From Setophaga petechia (taxonomy: Eukaryota; Chordata; Aves; Passeriformes; Parulidae), in the NCBI GenBank assembly GCA_024362935.1, contig JANCRA010000017.1, forward strand, positions 18,193,001-18,257,000: DNA of 64,000 nucleotides, given 5' to 3'. Positions within the stretch are counted from its first letter, which is position 1, and every line of letters begins with the position of its first letter. Shown here piece by piece: positions 1 to 13,047 of the stretch. The position numbers and the translations under genes are program-made. The notes beneath the pieces were generated by a model. It was not told the DNA's origin, ran no database searches, and saw only the letters and a program-made list of their open reading frames with translations.

Positions 1-2220
1 CTGTGCCATCCAAATATTGTGATTTCATTAAGGAGCTTTGCCCTCGAGAAGCTCAGGGATTGAGGCTCCTGGGGGCCCCAGAGCAATGTGATAATTTGCC
101 TGCTGTGCTACCTGGCTTTCACAAGGGGTTGATCTCAGGCAACCTTGCAGATGGTTTATGACTGCACCAGTCCTCAGCAACATGGCAGAACAGTATGGTC
201 CTGAGGAAAAAACATAAAAACAAGTGTACCACCCCTCTGTCAGACTGCACAAACAGCAGCAGCACGGGGTTGTTTGTCTGAGCAGTTTCTGATGCATCTC
301 TTTGGCTTTTTTTTCCCCTAACCACCAAATACTCATTAAAAATCCCATGTTCTCCAAGCATCAGAAAAATCAGCCTCTTCACACCAATGTGTTCTTGCTG
401 AATGCTGGCATTGCCTTCATGTGCCATGGAAAATACAGATTTGCTGCCAAGTTCTCCATCTCCTCCCACAGAACTAACTGAACCTAACTTGCTAACTCCC
501 CAAAAAGCTCCAGCTGAGCATCTGCATCCCCCTTCCCTCATGGCCAAACATTTTGCTCTTCAATCCCTGTACACTCCCGAGAGTCTTTGATAGCATTTAA
601 AATATGATTTTAAAATATTTAAAATATGATTTCAGCCCCTGGGGCAGATCAGCAGGAGCTCTGGGGCGAGCTGTGCCAGCTGGAGCCCAGAGAAGGCCTT
701 TGCTGCCTTAGCCACGTTTGGGAGAGGCAAAGGAGGGGTTTCACCAGCTGGGCCCAAGAACTGGTGAGGGCAGATAATCCTGAGCAAGGTGTGCTTGGGA
801 TTAACATTGCTGGGATGAACAGCTCTCCTCATCTGCAAGCACAGCTCTCACTCCAGACCCAATGTACATCTCACTTTATATTAAAATATAAAATATGCCC
901 TCAGTCTCAGCACTCAGACTTTTTCCCCTCAAGACACTCATTACAGCATGTGCACCATTCTGAATGCAAAAAGTGCTTAAATCAAATCTATATTTTTCAA
1001 ACACTGTAAATGTATAAAATCTGGTTTTAATTACATATACATAACATATTTGAAGAGAATGTAACATTATATCTGCTTAATCCAATCAATTTATATTCAG
1101 CTCCTTTAATGTGGCAGAAGTTATAAATGAGTGGATTTAATCTCTCCAGAGTGCACATTTTCATTCTTTACAAATGATACTGTCCTTAAAAACCACAATA
1201 TTTTCTCCAGCACTAAATATGAAACTAATAGTCCTCTTTGCTAAAATTAACATCTGTTTTCTTCATGAAAGCAAACTAAAAAGCTTATTTGTGTTTCAGG
1301 AATTGTGTCTTCTGTTCTCAATCATGCCAGTGAAAGGAAACATTTGGCTGTTGCTCCATGGAAAGCAACTTTCTTATGTCTCACATCTAATTCTAAATTA
1401 CACAGCTTTTAAAAAGTACAAGTAATATAAAAAAAACCCAACAAAACTCAAATTGTGAAAAGCAGAGAGGATGCTCTCCATAATACCTTTTGTGTGGAAA
1501 AAATCACAGTGTGATGGAAATAAAAACAAAAAGATACTACAGAGGCAATTCAGGTACTTCTGTTTCTTTTTCTGCTGGTTACAAGGCTAAGAAGATGTTA
1601 AAAGATTGGTTTAAATTTAAAACAAATTATTTTTTTCCTTCTTACATCAGTTTTCCTGTGGAACTAATTGCCTTATGAGCCTGTGCAAGACCAGCTGGAA
1701 ATAAAAGTCCATGTGTGTTCAAATGGGATAGAAAATCATAATGGAATGAGCCACAAATGTGGAAACTGATATAAACTCCTGCCAAAAGAAGTAAACCATC
1801 ACTCACTGACTGCAAGAGATTCCCAGAAGAGAATCTTTTGTGCTATACACTGTATTTATTCTGAAATAAAAAGAACTGGCCACTGCCACACAAAGCACTG
1901 AAAGAGAGGCACTGCTGGTGGATGATTTTGTTAATTTAAACTGATTTTTGGGGATGGTAAGTGGAAGAAGAATCAGAGAAAGCCACAACACCCTTTTATT
2001 TCATGTAAAGTCACAAATAATTTTCCTTTAGTCAATAAGTGAAGCACAGTCTTTGCAGTCTTTAACACACCCCACATATTAGTCTAATTTATATTTATAA
2101 TGTCAAAAGAAGGAGCTTAAGAGGGGCCTTTGCCCAGTTTCAGTTGTGAACCCTTCATCAGAGCAGCTTTGATCCAAGCCAACAATCCATGCACAAACCT
2201 CTGCCTTTGCAGTGAGCACC
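1..2220. other. Gene-less AT-rich DNA
   Basis: No credible gene is visible. Open frames here are at most about 140 codons, lack recognisable domains and overlap one another on both strands. A small repeat of a TTTAAAATATGAT-like motif lies at about 595-632. The rest is complex, unique-looking sequence. It may be intergenic or intronic; nothing in the bases decides which. Confidence 0.7.
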
Positions 2221-2400
2221 TGGGGCATTGCTGGGAATGGAAAAACATCTGGGGGCAGGAAGAACATCTGGGAATGGAAAAACATCTGGGGGCAGAAAGA
2301 ACATCTGGGGCAAGAGGAACATCTGGGAACAGGAGGAACAGCTGGGGCAGGAGGAACAGCTGGGGCAGGAGGAACATCTGGGGCAGGAGGAACATCTCCA
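2221..2400 (+). repeat. 18-bp minisatellite
   Basis: About ten degenerate head-to-tail copies of an 18-bp unit are seen, of the form GGAACATCTGGGGCAGGA. The right-hand copies (about 2335-2395) are nearly identical, with an AACAGC/AACATC alternation. The left-hand copies are more diverged and carry GGGAATGGAAAAACATC variants. Because 18 is a multiple of three, frames on both strands stay open through the array, giving several overlapping open frames of 84-161 codons. I regard these as artefacts. Confidence 0.9.
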
Positions 2401-2664
2401 GTGTGTGCCACAGCCTCTCCTCTGTCCCAGGCACCCCAGGTGGTGGCACTGGCACCCCCTGCTCCTGTGCTCATCCCTCTGAGCTGGCACTGAGCACTCA
2501 GGGCAGAGTGGGGAATTTTTCCCTAATTTATGCCCACTATAAGCCCCTGGGGTCACTCAAATCCAAAAGGCAAAAAAGTCCCAAAAAGCAAATTAAGCAT
2601 AATAAAACTATATAAAGCATTATAGCCATTCCTACCTTCCTCCTTCTTCCCATCATCATACAGA
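2401..2664. other. Short unique stretch between repeats
   Basis: This GC-richer then AT-rich sequence links the 18-bp minisatellite to the first AT array. I see no gene, RNA or repeat boundary signal in it. Confidence 0.6.
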
Positions 2665-3362
2665 TAAACAGAAGAAAAATAAAATAAAAAAATTAAATTA
2701 AATTAAATTAAATAAAGTTAAAATAAAAGAAAAATTAAAATAAAATTAAAATGAATAAAATTATAATAAAATAAAATTAAAATTAAATTAAAATAAAAAT
2801 TAAACTAAACTAAAATCAAATAAAAGAAAAATTAAAATAAAATTAAAATAAATAAAATTACAATAAAATTAAATTAAAATAAAAATTAAACTAGAATAAA
2901 ATAAAAGAAAAATAAAATAAAATAAAATAAAATAAAAATAAAATAAAATAAAAATTAAACTAAACTAAAATAAAAATTAAAATAAAATTAAAATAACTAA
3001 AATTACAATAAAATTAAATTAAAATTAAATTAAAATAAAAATTAAACTAAACTAAAATAAAATAAAAATTAAAATAAAATTAAAATAAATAAAATTACAA
3101 TTAAATTAAATTAAAATTAAATTAAAATAAAAATTAAACTAAACTAAACTAAAATAAAATAAAAATTAAAATAAAATTAAAATAAATAAAACTACAATAA
3201 AATTAAATTAAAATTAAATTAAAATAAAAATTAAACTAAACTAAAATAGAATAAAATAAAAATTAAAATAAAATTAAAATAAATAAAAATTACAATAAAA
3301 TTAAATTAAAATTAAATTAAAATAAAAATTAAACTAAACCAAACTAAACTAAAATAATAAAA
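2665..3362 (+). repeat. AT-rich array, copy 1 (AAAAT/AAATT type)
   Basis: This stretch is almost entirely A and T on the + strand, built from AAAAT, AAATT and CTAAA words with rare C and G. It has a higher-order period. A landmark (TAAATAAAATTAC or close variants) recurs at about 2752, 2849, 2994, 3086, 3183 and 3280, giving steps of mostly 92-97 bp and one of 145 bp. Each larger unit also holds an ATTAAACTAAACTAAAAT block. Purine/pyrimidine strand asymmetry is strong, with A dominant on +. It is the partner of the array at 5267-6020. Confidence 0.95.
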
Positions 3363-3414
3363 TCTCTTTCAGAGGCAGAGTCAAACCTCCCTGAGCTCAT
3401 TCTCCTTCCTGCAG
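3363..3414 (+). repeat. Right flank shared by the AT arrays, copy 1
   Basis: These 52 bp, starting TCTCTTTCAGAGGCAGAGTC and ending CTTCCTGCAG, recur at 6021-6072 with a single C/T difference. Similarity stops abruptly after CTGCAG in both places. This shows that array and flank were copied as a block rather than expanding independently. Confidence 0.93.
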
Positions 3415-5266
3415 CAGCCCCAGGTGCTGCCCTGTGAGCAGGCGAGGCCAGGCAGGCACAGCCAGCCCTGCCCTTCCAGGCACTCCCAGCCTGGAGCCAT
3501 TTCCAGCTGGGAAACCCCAGCGCTGCTCATCATCCTCTGCTCAATGACCCTGCCTGGGCTCCTGTGAGCCCTGCCACAGCCAGGACCAGAAATGAGAGTT
3601 TGGCACCTCCTGAGGTTCCTGAGGAGCGTTGGAGCAGCAGTGAATCCGTGCCAGGGTGAGCAGGGTGAACCAGGCAGGTCCTGCTGGCCAGAGAGCTCTG
3701 GCTGATCCCTCATTAATTCAGGTTCTCCCTGCTCACTGCCCCTGCACAGCCCTGTCCTCAGGCACACCAGGAGCCCTCCTTCTGCTGTGGATAAATCACA
3801 ATAAACCAGGTTTCCCACCTCTGCTTTTGGGCAATGATAAGGCAGCAGCTGTAAATTACAGACAATTTTCTCCAGTCTTAAACTGCTGCTGCCCAAGAAG
3901 TTTAAACAGCATAACAGTGCATAACTAATATAAATAATTTGAGATATTTAGATGACCAAAGCCTTTAGAGAAGATAATATTTTAAAATACATATTTGTAT
4001 TTTAAATACATACAAATACATACATATAATACAAATACAAATACATATTTGTATTTTAAGATGCTACATCAAAAAACTTGTAGTCTGGCATTAGTGATGT
4101 GGAAGGTAATCCAAATTGAAGGGTACTTGTGCTGTTTTACTGAGGAAAGTAAATTCTACACAAGTAACTACAAAGTTTCAGCTGCCAAACTATTTGTACA
4201 ACAAGATAATTTTTTAGGAATTCCTAGGAGGAAAAAAAAAGGAACTCAGACTGTCTAATCAAAATATGAAACTCCCAGTAGGAGAAGAAAACTTCAACCT
4301 TCCAGATACAAAACATATTACAAAGCATTCACACTTGAGCAATTGATAGGATGGTTTAGAGAGAGTGCCATGCAGTCAGCAGAATGGATAACCTTGGGGG
4401 AAAAGGAGTATATGAAATTTCTGTCCCTCGAGGTGTTCATTTGCTGAGGCTGGAGGAGAAAAATCCAGAGCTTCGTGCCATTAAGACTACCAAAAAAAAA
4501 AAAAAAAAAGATTCGTTCATATAAAGAAAAGTTTGTAGTCTGAATTTCCTTATGAATTTTCAAACGGAAAAAAATCTCATTTTTAATGATAGAAAGTACA
4601 AAGTTATCCGATTTTAATGGAGGTGTTGCTGCAGTCTGTTAGGAATCGTGAGGGATCTTTTCCTTTGTAAAGTACAACGTGCTTTTCCAGCAGATATTGG
4701 CAATTCTTTAGGGCCCAATCCACAGACAAAAGCTTTTCTGTTGCCTCCACAGGTTTTGTAGGAGGCCTGTAGTAAACTGAAATGAAACCAAATCCCAGAG
4801 CGCTCGCACAGGTTGGCATTGATCAAAGAGCCAGCACAAACTGCAGCAGCAATGAGGCCCAGGCTTTCTGTCATTTCCAGAGAAAGCAGCTCCAAGTGGG
4901 ATGCAGGATCAGATCCAACACTCCCTGCACAACAGGGGAGGAATCTGACACAGCACTGGGCAGCCGTGAGCACTGGGAAATGAGCTGTGGGCAGACAGGG
5001 GAAATGTGCAGCTCTCACCCTATAAAAACCCTCCAAGAAACCAAAATACTCCCTGATGTCACATCCTGGCAGCTGCATGACTGAAGTAAGATTGATTCTT
5101 TTTTAAATCTCAAGGTCAGTCAATACATTTTAAAATTTAGATAAAATTCTCTTTTGGCAAAAAAAAAAAAAAAAGTTAAATTCTGCTTATTGGTGATATT
5201 GTCCTGCCATCATTTCCAGTTCACTCCTGCAGGATTCCTGTCACCCACCTGTGAAGGAGGACAGGA
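3415..5266. other. Gene-less segment between the AT arrays
   Basis: The first 500 bp are moderately GC-rich and carry a 171-codon open frame on the minus strand (3381-3896) with no recognisable domain. It overlaps the shared repeat flank and I reject it as a gene. At 3983-4060 an AT-rich word (AATACATATTTGTATTTTAA) appears twice as imperfect palindromes. Runs of A lie at 4492-4509 (18 A) and 5159-5174 (16 A). Nothing else is supportable. Confidence 0.65.
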
Positions 5267-6020
5267 AATAAATAAAATTACAATAAAATAAAATAAAATT
5301 AAAATTAAATTAAAATAAAAATTAAACTAAACTGAAATAAAATAAAATAAAAATTAAAATAAAATTAAAATGAACAAAATTACAATAAAATTAAATTAAA
5401 ATGAAATTAAAACAAAAATTAAACTAAACTGAAATAAAATAAAATAAAAATTAAAATAAAATTAAAATGAACAAAATTACAATAAAATTAAATTAAAATG
5501 AAATTAAAATAAAAATTAAACTAAACTGAAATAAAATAAAATAAAAATTAAAATAAAATTAAAATGAACAAAATTACAATAAAATTAAATTAAAATGAAA
5601 TTAAAATAAAAATTAAACTAAACTAAAATAAAATTAAAATTAAAATAAAATTAAAATAAATAAAATTACAATAAAATTAAATTAAAATGAAATTAAAATA
5701 AAAATTAAACTAAACTAAAATAAAATTAAAATTAAAATAAAATTAAAATAAATAAAATTACAATAAAATTAAATTAAAATTAAATTAAAATAAAAATTAA
5801 ACTAAACTGAAATAAAATAAAAATTAAAATAAAATTAAAATGAACAAAATTACAATAAAATTAAATTAAAATTAAATTAAAATAAAAATTAAACTAAAAT
5901 AAAATAAAATTAAAATTAAAATTAAAATAAAATTAAAATAAATAAAATTACAATAAAATTAAATTAAAATTAAAGTAAAATAAAAATTAAACTAAACTAA
6001 ACTAAACTAAACTAATAAAA
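5267..6020 (+). repeat. AT-rich array, copy 2 (AAAAT/AAATT type)
   Basis: Same composition and words as the array at 2665-3362, but more regular. The landmark TGAACAAAATTAC/TAAATAAAATTAC recurs at 5371, 5468, 5565, 5657, 5749, 5841 and 5939, giving steps of 97, 97, 92, 92, 92 and 98 bp. Adjacent units share private variants, such as TGAACAAAAT in the first three and TAAATAAAAT in the next two. That pattern fits local unit duplication. Confidence 0.95.
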
Positions 6021-6072
6021 TCTCTTTCAGAGGCAGAGTCAAACTTCCCTGAGCTCATTCTCCTTCCTGCAG
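6021..6072 (+). repeat. Right flank shared by the AT arrays, copy 2
   Basis: This matches 3363-3414 at 51 of 52 positions without gaps, at an offset of 2658 bp. Downstream sequence then differs completely, so position 6072/3414 is a sharp duplication edge. Confidence 0.93.
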
Positions 6073-9000
6073 GGGGGTGATGTGGGACTTTAGGAACCAC
6101 ACCAGGTCCCTGTGGGAATTTCTGAACACTTCAAGAAAGAAATATGCACAGACATCAAAATTTTCTCCATTTGGAGAAAAAAATTAGGATTTAGGAATGA
6201 ACACCAGATGCTGCTCAATCAGGATTCCTAAACTTGCATTAGGAGTTAAAACTCTGAAAATAATCTTATTTAAACTTTTAGTAAAGGACTGTTTGCATTT
6301 TGGGCATTTTTTTGGAGATTATAGGAGTAAGAATGCTGTACTCTACTCCCTACAAAGACTTTAAACGTGATTAAGTGGCAAATTAATGAATGTAGCAGCA
6401 TCCAGGAGAAATATTGACTTAAAATTCAACCTTTTTAGAGATCATGTTTGAAAAATTAAGTCTCTGCTACCACTAGCTGACTGAGTTTAAACTTTTGCTT
6501 TGGTTTATGCTTTAGATTCAGATGAGGTGCATCAAATACGATTCATCTTTTTTAAAAAATCCAATCATTTTTGTGTAGAAACAAATCCAATTTGTTTATT
6601 AATCTCTCAAATATGTCCAATGGATTTTTAATTGAGAAGTAATTGCATTTTGCCTTATACAGTCTTTGTTGATTTCATAAGCTTATCATCAATCCTGTGG
6701 TGATTTCTCACCTGATAAAGAAATAACGTTATCTAATTAATCACATTGTGTAATAACAAATCTCCTATTTAGAGGTACAATAATTAGATTTGGAAAATGC
6801 TAGGAAAACAAGAAAATTACTCCCCAAGGTAGAGGGATTGTGGGTTCTACTTGAAAGGAAGACACGCAGTTTGCAAAGTTGATTAATTAGTTTTAAGAGG
6901 ATCTCACAAAGCTCAGTCCTTTGAAGTCTGCAATCAGTTTGGAAAAGCAAATATATCTGTGCTACAAAGATACCTTGTACCAACTTTCAAAATATTATCT
7001 GTGGCAAAACACAGCGCTTGCTTTGCTGTATGAAAAACCTGTTTTCACTTTTGGAGACACAGTGTGATAAATTTTGGCAAGCTGAGCGATTTCCTGCCTC
7101 TGATGCGTTTGGCAAGGCAGAAATGCTAAATAAGAAGCTTGCCTTGAGTTTCCATCCCCCTGCACAGTTTCAGCTGCAGCAGCTGAGAGGGAAGGAGATG
7201 CTGGTTGGAGTGAGAAGTCTTTTTGGGCAGGAGTCATGAATCACCCTTAAAATAAGTGGTCACTCTGCACCACGGGCATATTTTTATCATTCCTATTAGA
7301 CAGCCCCAAAAAAAATGTAAAAGTCTCCATAGAGCTCGTTTGAGACCTGTGGCAGAGATGAATAGAGAGTTGAAATGGATGATTTGGAGCTGACAACCTC
7401 AGCAAACTGCAGCTCAGAGCAAGTGTGGCAACACAGCTGTGGCATCGTGCTGAAAATATCCCCATGTGAACACATGTACAGAGCTCAGGAGGAGAGCTGT
7501 CCTGGGGGAAAAGACAGGAACAGAACACTGAATTCTGCCAGGCCATCTGAAAAGTCTTTTTGCTGTAGAAGATCAAGAATCCTCCTCTGGAAAAGCAGAA
7601 ATAGAGTCACACACGCAGAGTCGTTGCTGATTTCACAAAGCTGCTTTGAACTTCTATTTCCCCTTTCTAAGGGCACAGTTTGAATAAACAAATTTTTCTG
7701 CCTGAATAAATCAAATGAAATACTAAATGTACACGAAGAAGCATTTCAAAGTTTCAAATAAGTATCTGAAAGAGCAATAGAACATTTTGGATCAATGATT
7801 TTCATCATTTGCCTATTGGAAAAGGTCTTTGATGAAAGGATTCCTTATTTTGCCCAGCAGCTGGTCTGTGAGTTGAGCTATTCACCAGTAACCTCATGAA
7901 AAGAAAGAGAGATTGCAGCTTATTTTCACTCTTTAATAACTTTTCAAAGATCTATCCTTCTCCCTAATATAGTTAATTGAAGAGTAATAAGCAGCAGCCT
8001 GAATTCCTTAGATTTTTATTAAATTTGTTACTCTCTGCTGCTGTTTGGAAATCTGCCTTTTCTCACTTCCAAAATTCTCTAATTTTTTTTTTTTTAATTT
8101 TTACTTCTTCAGCTGTCAGTGCAAGGCCCATCATCCCAGTCTGACCCCCCCATAAAGCAGGACCCTGCTCTCAGGGGGTGCAGCAGGGCTGCTCCATTTC
8201 TGTGCTGCGCCTCTGGAATTTCACAGCCTCCAAATCTTTCCTTTTCCTGTTCTCAGGATTCCTCAGAGCCCCTCCTCAGCTGGAATTCCCCAGGAATTCT
8301 CCCTCACACCACCATCAAGATGCCCACCAGTGAGAACAGTTTTCATCATCTTCCAAATGCCAATAAACACAAAATAGACACAGCAAAGAATTCAAATTAT
8401 ACAAGTGCTAAAGTCAGCCCAGCCCTCCATCCTCACAGCATTTGACCACTTCATTTTTACATTAATGAACCCCTAGAACTAATTATTTCATCCAAGGGCT
8501 CATGGTGTTTTTGCACAATCCATTTCTGCCTGTTTAATCCCAACCATCATCTTTCGACCTCTTCCATTTCAAGGGCAAACTCCTCAGTGAGATCACAGCG
8601 CTGCTCACAGTTTTAATGGTAATTAATTCAATATATTGGCAGATCCACGTGGAAAGGAAAACTCTTCTCTTCAATAAAATCTGTGACTCTGTAGCTCAGC
8701 ACTGAGAGGAGGCCAAGCCTGCCCCAAAACCCCTCCTGACCCCTCTGCCATGCCTGGAAGGATTCTCCCAAGGCAGAACAAATGTTGCCATTAACACCCC
8801 CAGAGAGATGGATTTGAGAGGCTCCAGAACTATTTTATATTAAAAACCCTCATAGAATTTCTTCTTTCTCCTCTAAAATTGACTCTTTCTTTGAGATAAA
8901 GGTGGATTTGTCATTATAAAACATCTTCCTCTTACCCCCAAGCCATTCCTTGGTCTAAAAGAAACTATTAAAATCTGTGAAATTCAAAATACGACAGTTT

Positions 9001-9603
9001 GTTTTAATATTTTGCAGGAAAATCTGGAGAGCCACAAATATAATTATTCCTGCTATCTGATAATTTCAGCTGATTGTGAAAACAGAAAAAATAGTTTATA
9101 GAGAAATTCTTTAAAAGAATAAATTTGCTATTTATGCATTATAACTTACCTGTATTTTAAGTCCTAATATATCAATTCTCTAAACAACCTGGCCTTTACC
9201 AAAACTTTTCCTCTCCTCTTCCACACAGTTTTAAAGAAAATCATCTTTTCACTCCTCACCAGCGAGAGGGTTTATCTGTGAAACCCTTATTCCATTTCTT
9301 CCTGATTATTTCACAATCCCTGAAAAGCAGTATTCATGCAACATTATTTCAGTTAATGTAATCTGCAAACTCCTGCAATATTTCATTGCAGCCAGTAAAC
9401 ATGCACTGACTTTCTCTCTGGTGTCACACACTCCAGCAGCTCTGGCCTTGATGGAGCTGGGTAGAAATTACTTCTGAGATGTTGGAATTCATCATTTCTG
9501 CTAATTTTAAACTTTCCCCTCTCAATTCCAACAACTCTGCACTCAGCTACTGCTGATACCCATTTATTGGCAAATGCAGCATTCCCTGGCAGTGGGGATT
9601 GTA
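6073..9603. other. Gene-less AT-rich DNA
   Basis: Only short overlapping open frames (up to about 110 codons) are present, and none is recognisable. No mobile-element ends were seen. A T-run lies at about 8083-8094. The sequence is complex and could be intron or intergenic. Confidence 0.65.
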
Positions 9604-10668
9604 CCTGTTAAACCCAGGATAAATCCTAGGATACACATTTGTACCTATTTATCCTGGGATAAATCCTAGGGTACCTATTTGTACCTATTTATCCCAGGAT
9701 AAATCCTAGAGTACCTATTTATCCTAGAATAAATCCTAGGGTACCTATTTATACCTATTTATTCCAGGATAAATCCTAGAGTACCTATTTATCCTAGAAT
9801 AAATCCTAGGGTACTTATTTATACCTATTCATTCTGGGATAAATTCTAAGGTACCTATTTATCCTAGGACAAATCCTAGGATAACTATTTATTTTGCGAT
9901 AAATCCTAGGATATCTGTTTGTTCAAATTTATCCTGGGATAAATCCGAGGGTACCTATTTATACCTATTTATCCTGGGATAAACCCTAGGATACCTATTT
10001 ACACCTACTTATCCCAGGATAAATCCTAGGATATCTATTTATACCTATTTATCCTAGGATAAATCCTAGAGTACCTATTTATCCTAGAATAAACCCTAGG
10101 GTACCTATTTATACCTATTTATCCTGGGATAAATTCTAAGGTACCTATTTATCCTAGGATAAATCCTAGGATACCTATTTATACCTATTTATCCTGGGAT
10201 AATTCTTAGGGTACCTATTTATACCTATTTATCCTGGGATAAATCCTAGAATATCTATTCATACCTATTTATCCCAGGATAAATCCTAGGGTGCCTATTT
10301 ATAACTATTTATCCTAAGATAAATCCTAGGGTACTTATTTATATCTATTTATACCTATTTATCCTAGAATAAACCCTAGGGTACCTATTTATACCTATTT
10401 ATCCCAGGATAAACTCTAGGGTACCTATTTATGCCTATTTATCCCAGGATAAATCCTAGGATACCTGTTTATACCTATTTATCCTGGGATAAATCTTAGG
10501 GTACCTATTTATACCTATTTATCCCAGGATAAACCCTAGGGTACCTATTTATATCTATTTATCCCAGGATAAATCCTAGGATATCTATTTATACCTATTT
10601 ATCCCAGGATAAATCCTAGGGTAGCTATTTACACCTACTTATCCTGGGATAAATCCTAGGCTATCCTA
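9604..10668 (+). repeat. 40-bp minisatellite with palindromic core
   Basis: About 27 tandem units form two half-blocks. One is (G/A)TACCTATTTATACCTATTT, itself two near-copies of a 10-mer. The other is ATCCTGGGATAAATCCTAGG. Some units drop one 10-mer. Nearly every unit keeps ATTTATCC and GGATAAAT as inverted arms around a 2-bp centre that reads TG, CA or TA. Where the centre is TA (10047-10064 and 10147-10164) the 18 bp form a perfect palindrome. CCTAGG, also self-complementary, follows in most units. Stops occur in the frames, so no long open frame arises. Confidence 0.95.
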
Positions 10669-13047
10669 GCCCTGCAAAATGTAGGAGTGGCTCAAAGCAG
10701 ACAGAGGTGACTGTGAGAACTGTAATAAGGGCTCAAATTTCTGGAAAATTTATCAATTCCTGTTGCTTTTAGTAAGCAAATACCCATGATGTGCTGAACA
10801 TTCTGGAAATGCACATTTACATTCTCCCTCTTTCCTCCAAACTGCCCTGTGGGATGGTTTGGGGTTTGTTTCCCTTTTACAATAACTTCTTTAGATGCAG
10901 ACAGGGATCTTTTTGGAAATCCCTCTTTCAAACAGAGGCCTTGCAAAATGCAGAAATTACAAATTTCATGGCAGGGGAACAACCTGGAACCCACACAACC
11001 TCCAAAACCCACGGAAGGGAGTCCCCTCTCCATCTCTGGAATATTTCCTGTCTGCAGTAATGCTCTCCCCAGATAAAGAAATGTTAATCCAGCCCTGATA
11101 CAGAATGAACACGTGTGGACAGCACATTACAGACTGATTTACCCAATTATCCACAGGGTGCTAATTAACCCAGAGATTTCCTGTTTAATTCCTGGTCTCC
11201 AATGGCCGTGGATGAAGACAACTCTGCTTCTCCAGAGCTGCCAGGACCAGCTCTGCCTCTCTGGCAGCCCTGAAGCTGTCACAGACCCCCTGCTTTCCAT
11301 TTTCCTTCCAAATGATGCTGGAAGAAGCACTTCTGCACTGCCTTGGGAAAAAATAAAATAAAATAAAAGTAGGGAACATCTGCTGATATTGATTGTGAGA
11401 ATCTGAAACTTTATGAAACCATAGATGGGATGCATTTGACGAGCATTTTTCTGGAACATTTTCAGACTTAAACAAACAACATCTGTTAATATTGATTTTT
11501 GGGTTACACTGAGACTTTCAGAAGAATTACAATCAGTGGGTGATTGAAAAGTGTTGTGATGTATATTAGAAGATCAAATAGGAAACAAAGGTTTAAAGGG
11601 TCTGTTTCCCTTTAGCTTCATTAATAATCTATGATCCCTCCCCTTTAGAAGAAAATAAAAAGAATAAAGGAGAGGGAAAAAAAAACCAAAACAAAACAAT
11701 TGTTTTATTTCCCACACTGTAAGATCAGAGAAGAAAATTAACATTTATGAAAGTTGGTGAGAATGTCTGAGGCAAAATGTTTCAGTTCTACAATTGACAC
11801 AAACATTTCCAAAGCTATTTTATAATAACAAATAACTGAACAAGTCCATGGCAAAGAAATCACCGTGACAGATTGAGAAGTCTGTTTAAAAAAAAAAAAT
11901 TAAAATACTTAAAAAAAAACCCCAAAACAAAATAAAAGACCAAAATAAAGCAAATATTTCCCTGATACTCTCCAGCTTAGCTTTTGAATCAATAATGAAA
12001 CAAGGTAGCACATTCACACACTGGAACAGGAAGATTTCAAATTCCTTTTGCTGGTGAACATTCCAGATGGGGTTTGCTGATGCCAAAGGTGTTTTTGTGC
12101 TTGAACTTTATCATTTTCCTATGTAAGGGGAATTTTCCTTTAAAAGCAAACTTTTGGAGACATAATCCATTTACCCACTGTTCTTTGATTTGGTAAATGA
12201 TCCATTACAATTAAATTGCACCCTGCAATATCAATGTCATTTTTTTCTTGTCTCACTTTTATAGTTCTTAGTAAACTCCTGCTCTCCTGCAGCTACTGGG
12301 CAGTCAAATACATTGCGTTTTATGCAATATTAATAATATACAAAACACTGTGGCACAGAAATATATTGGGAAGTAGATCAATTGTGTGCAATTAATAAAA
12401 AAGAATATAAGTTTTAAGAACTCTTTTCTGATGTATCTGGACTTGCCAGTTATTAAACAGAATTAAATTCCCTTCCAGTGACAAAGGCAAGAATCCCATG
12501 GAAGAATGGATTCCTCTGCCCACCTCCTCCACCCCTTCCAGTCCCAGATTAGCAGATAAAGATATTAATGAATCAGCTGCAGCCAGAGGTCACACAACTC
12601 TCATCTGCTCTCAGGCTTTGGCAAAAGGAACCTGACCACCTGTCTGAAAAAATGAGTCCTTTATTCACAGAAAACATTTCAGGGGACACAATATTGCATT
12701 TTACAGATGTCCTCTTTCAGATTTGCGCTGCTTCTCTGTCCTACAGAAATTCTGTTTGTACTTGAGGGGTTTCTTGAAGTCAAACCCCAGCATATGGAGG
12801 GAGCAGTCAGTTCTATTTATCTTTCACACCACGTGAGGCACCTGCAGCCAGCCCAGGGTCCTGCTGGTGAATCTGAGCAAGGCATGGGCGATGCTGGGAG
12901 TCAGAAAGAATCACCTGACAGCCCCATGTGCTTCCTTCAGTGGAGAACAGCTGCTTGTGAACCACCAAAGACCGGGAAAACAATGCAGGGTTTCTCATTG
13001 CTGATATTTTCCATGATTCTCAGACTACTCTGTGGGTATTCACACAT
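10669..13047. other. Gene-less AT-rich DNA
   Basis: No credible gene is visible. Short simple-sequence tracts include AAAAT repeats at about 11348-11369 and A-runs at about 11888-11920. Open frames up to 118 codons lack any domain I recognise and occur on both strands. Confidence 0.65.

Noticed and set aside
2130..2615. 161-codon + frame and overlapping frames on both strands
   Set aside because: These are opened by the 18-bp minisatellite, whose unit is a multiple of three.
3381..3896. 171-codon minus-strand frame
   Set aside because: It overlaps the duplicated array flank, sits in a mildly GC-rich patch where stops are rarer, and has no recognisable domain.
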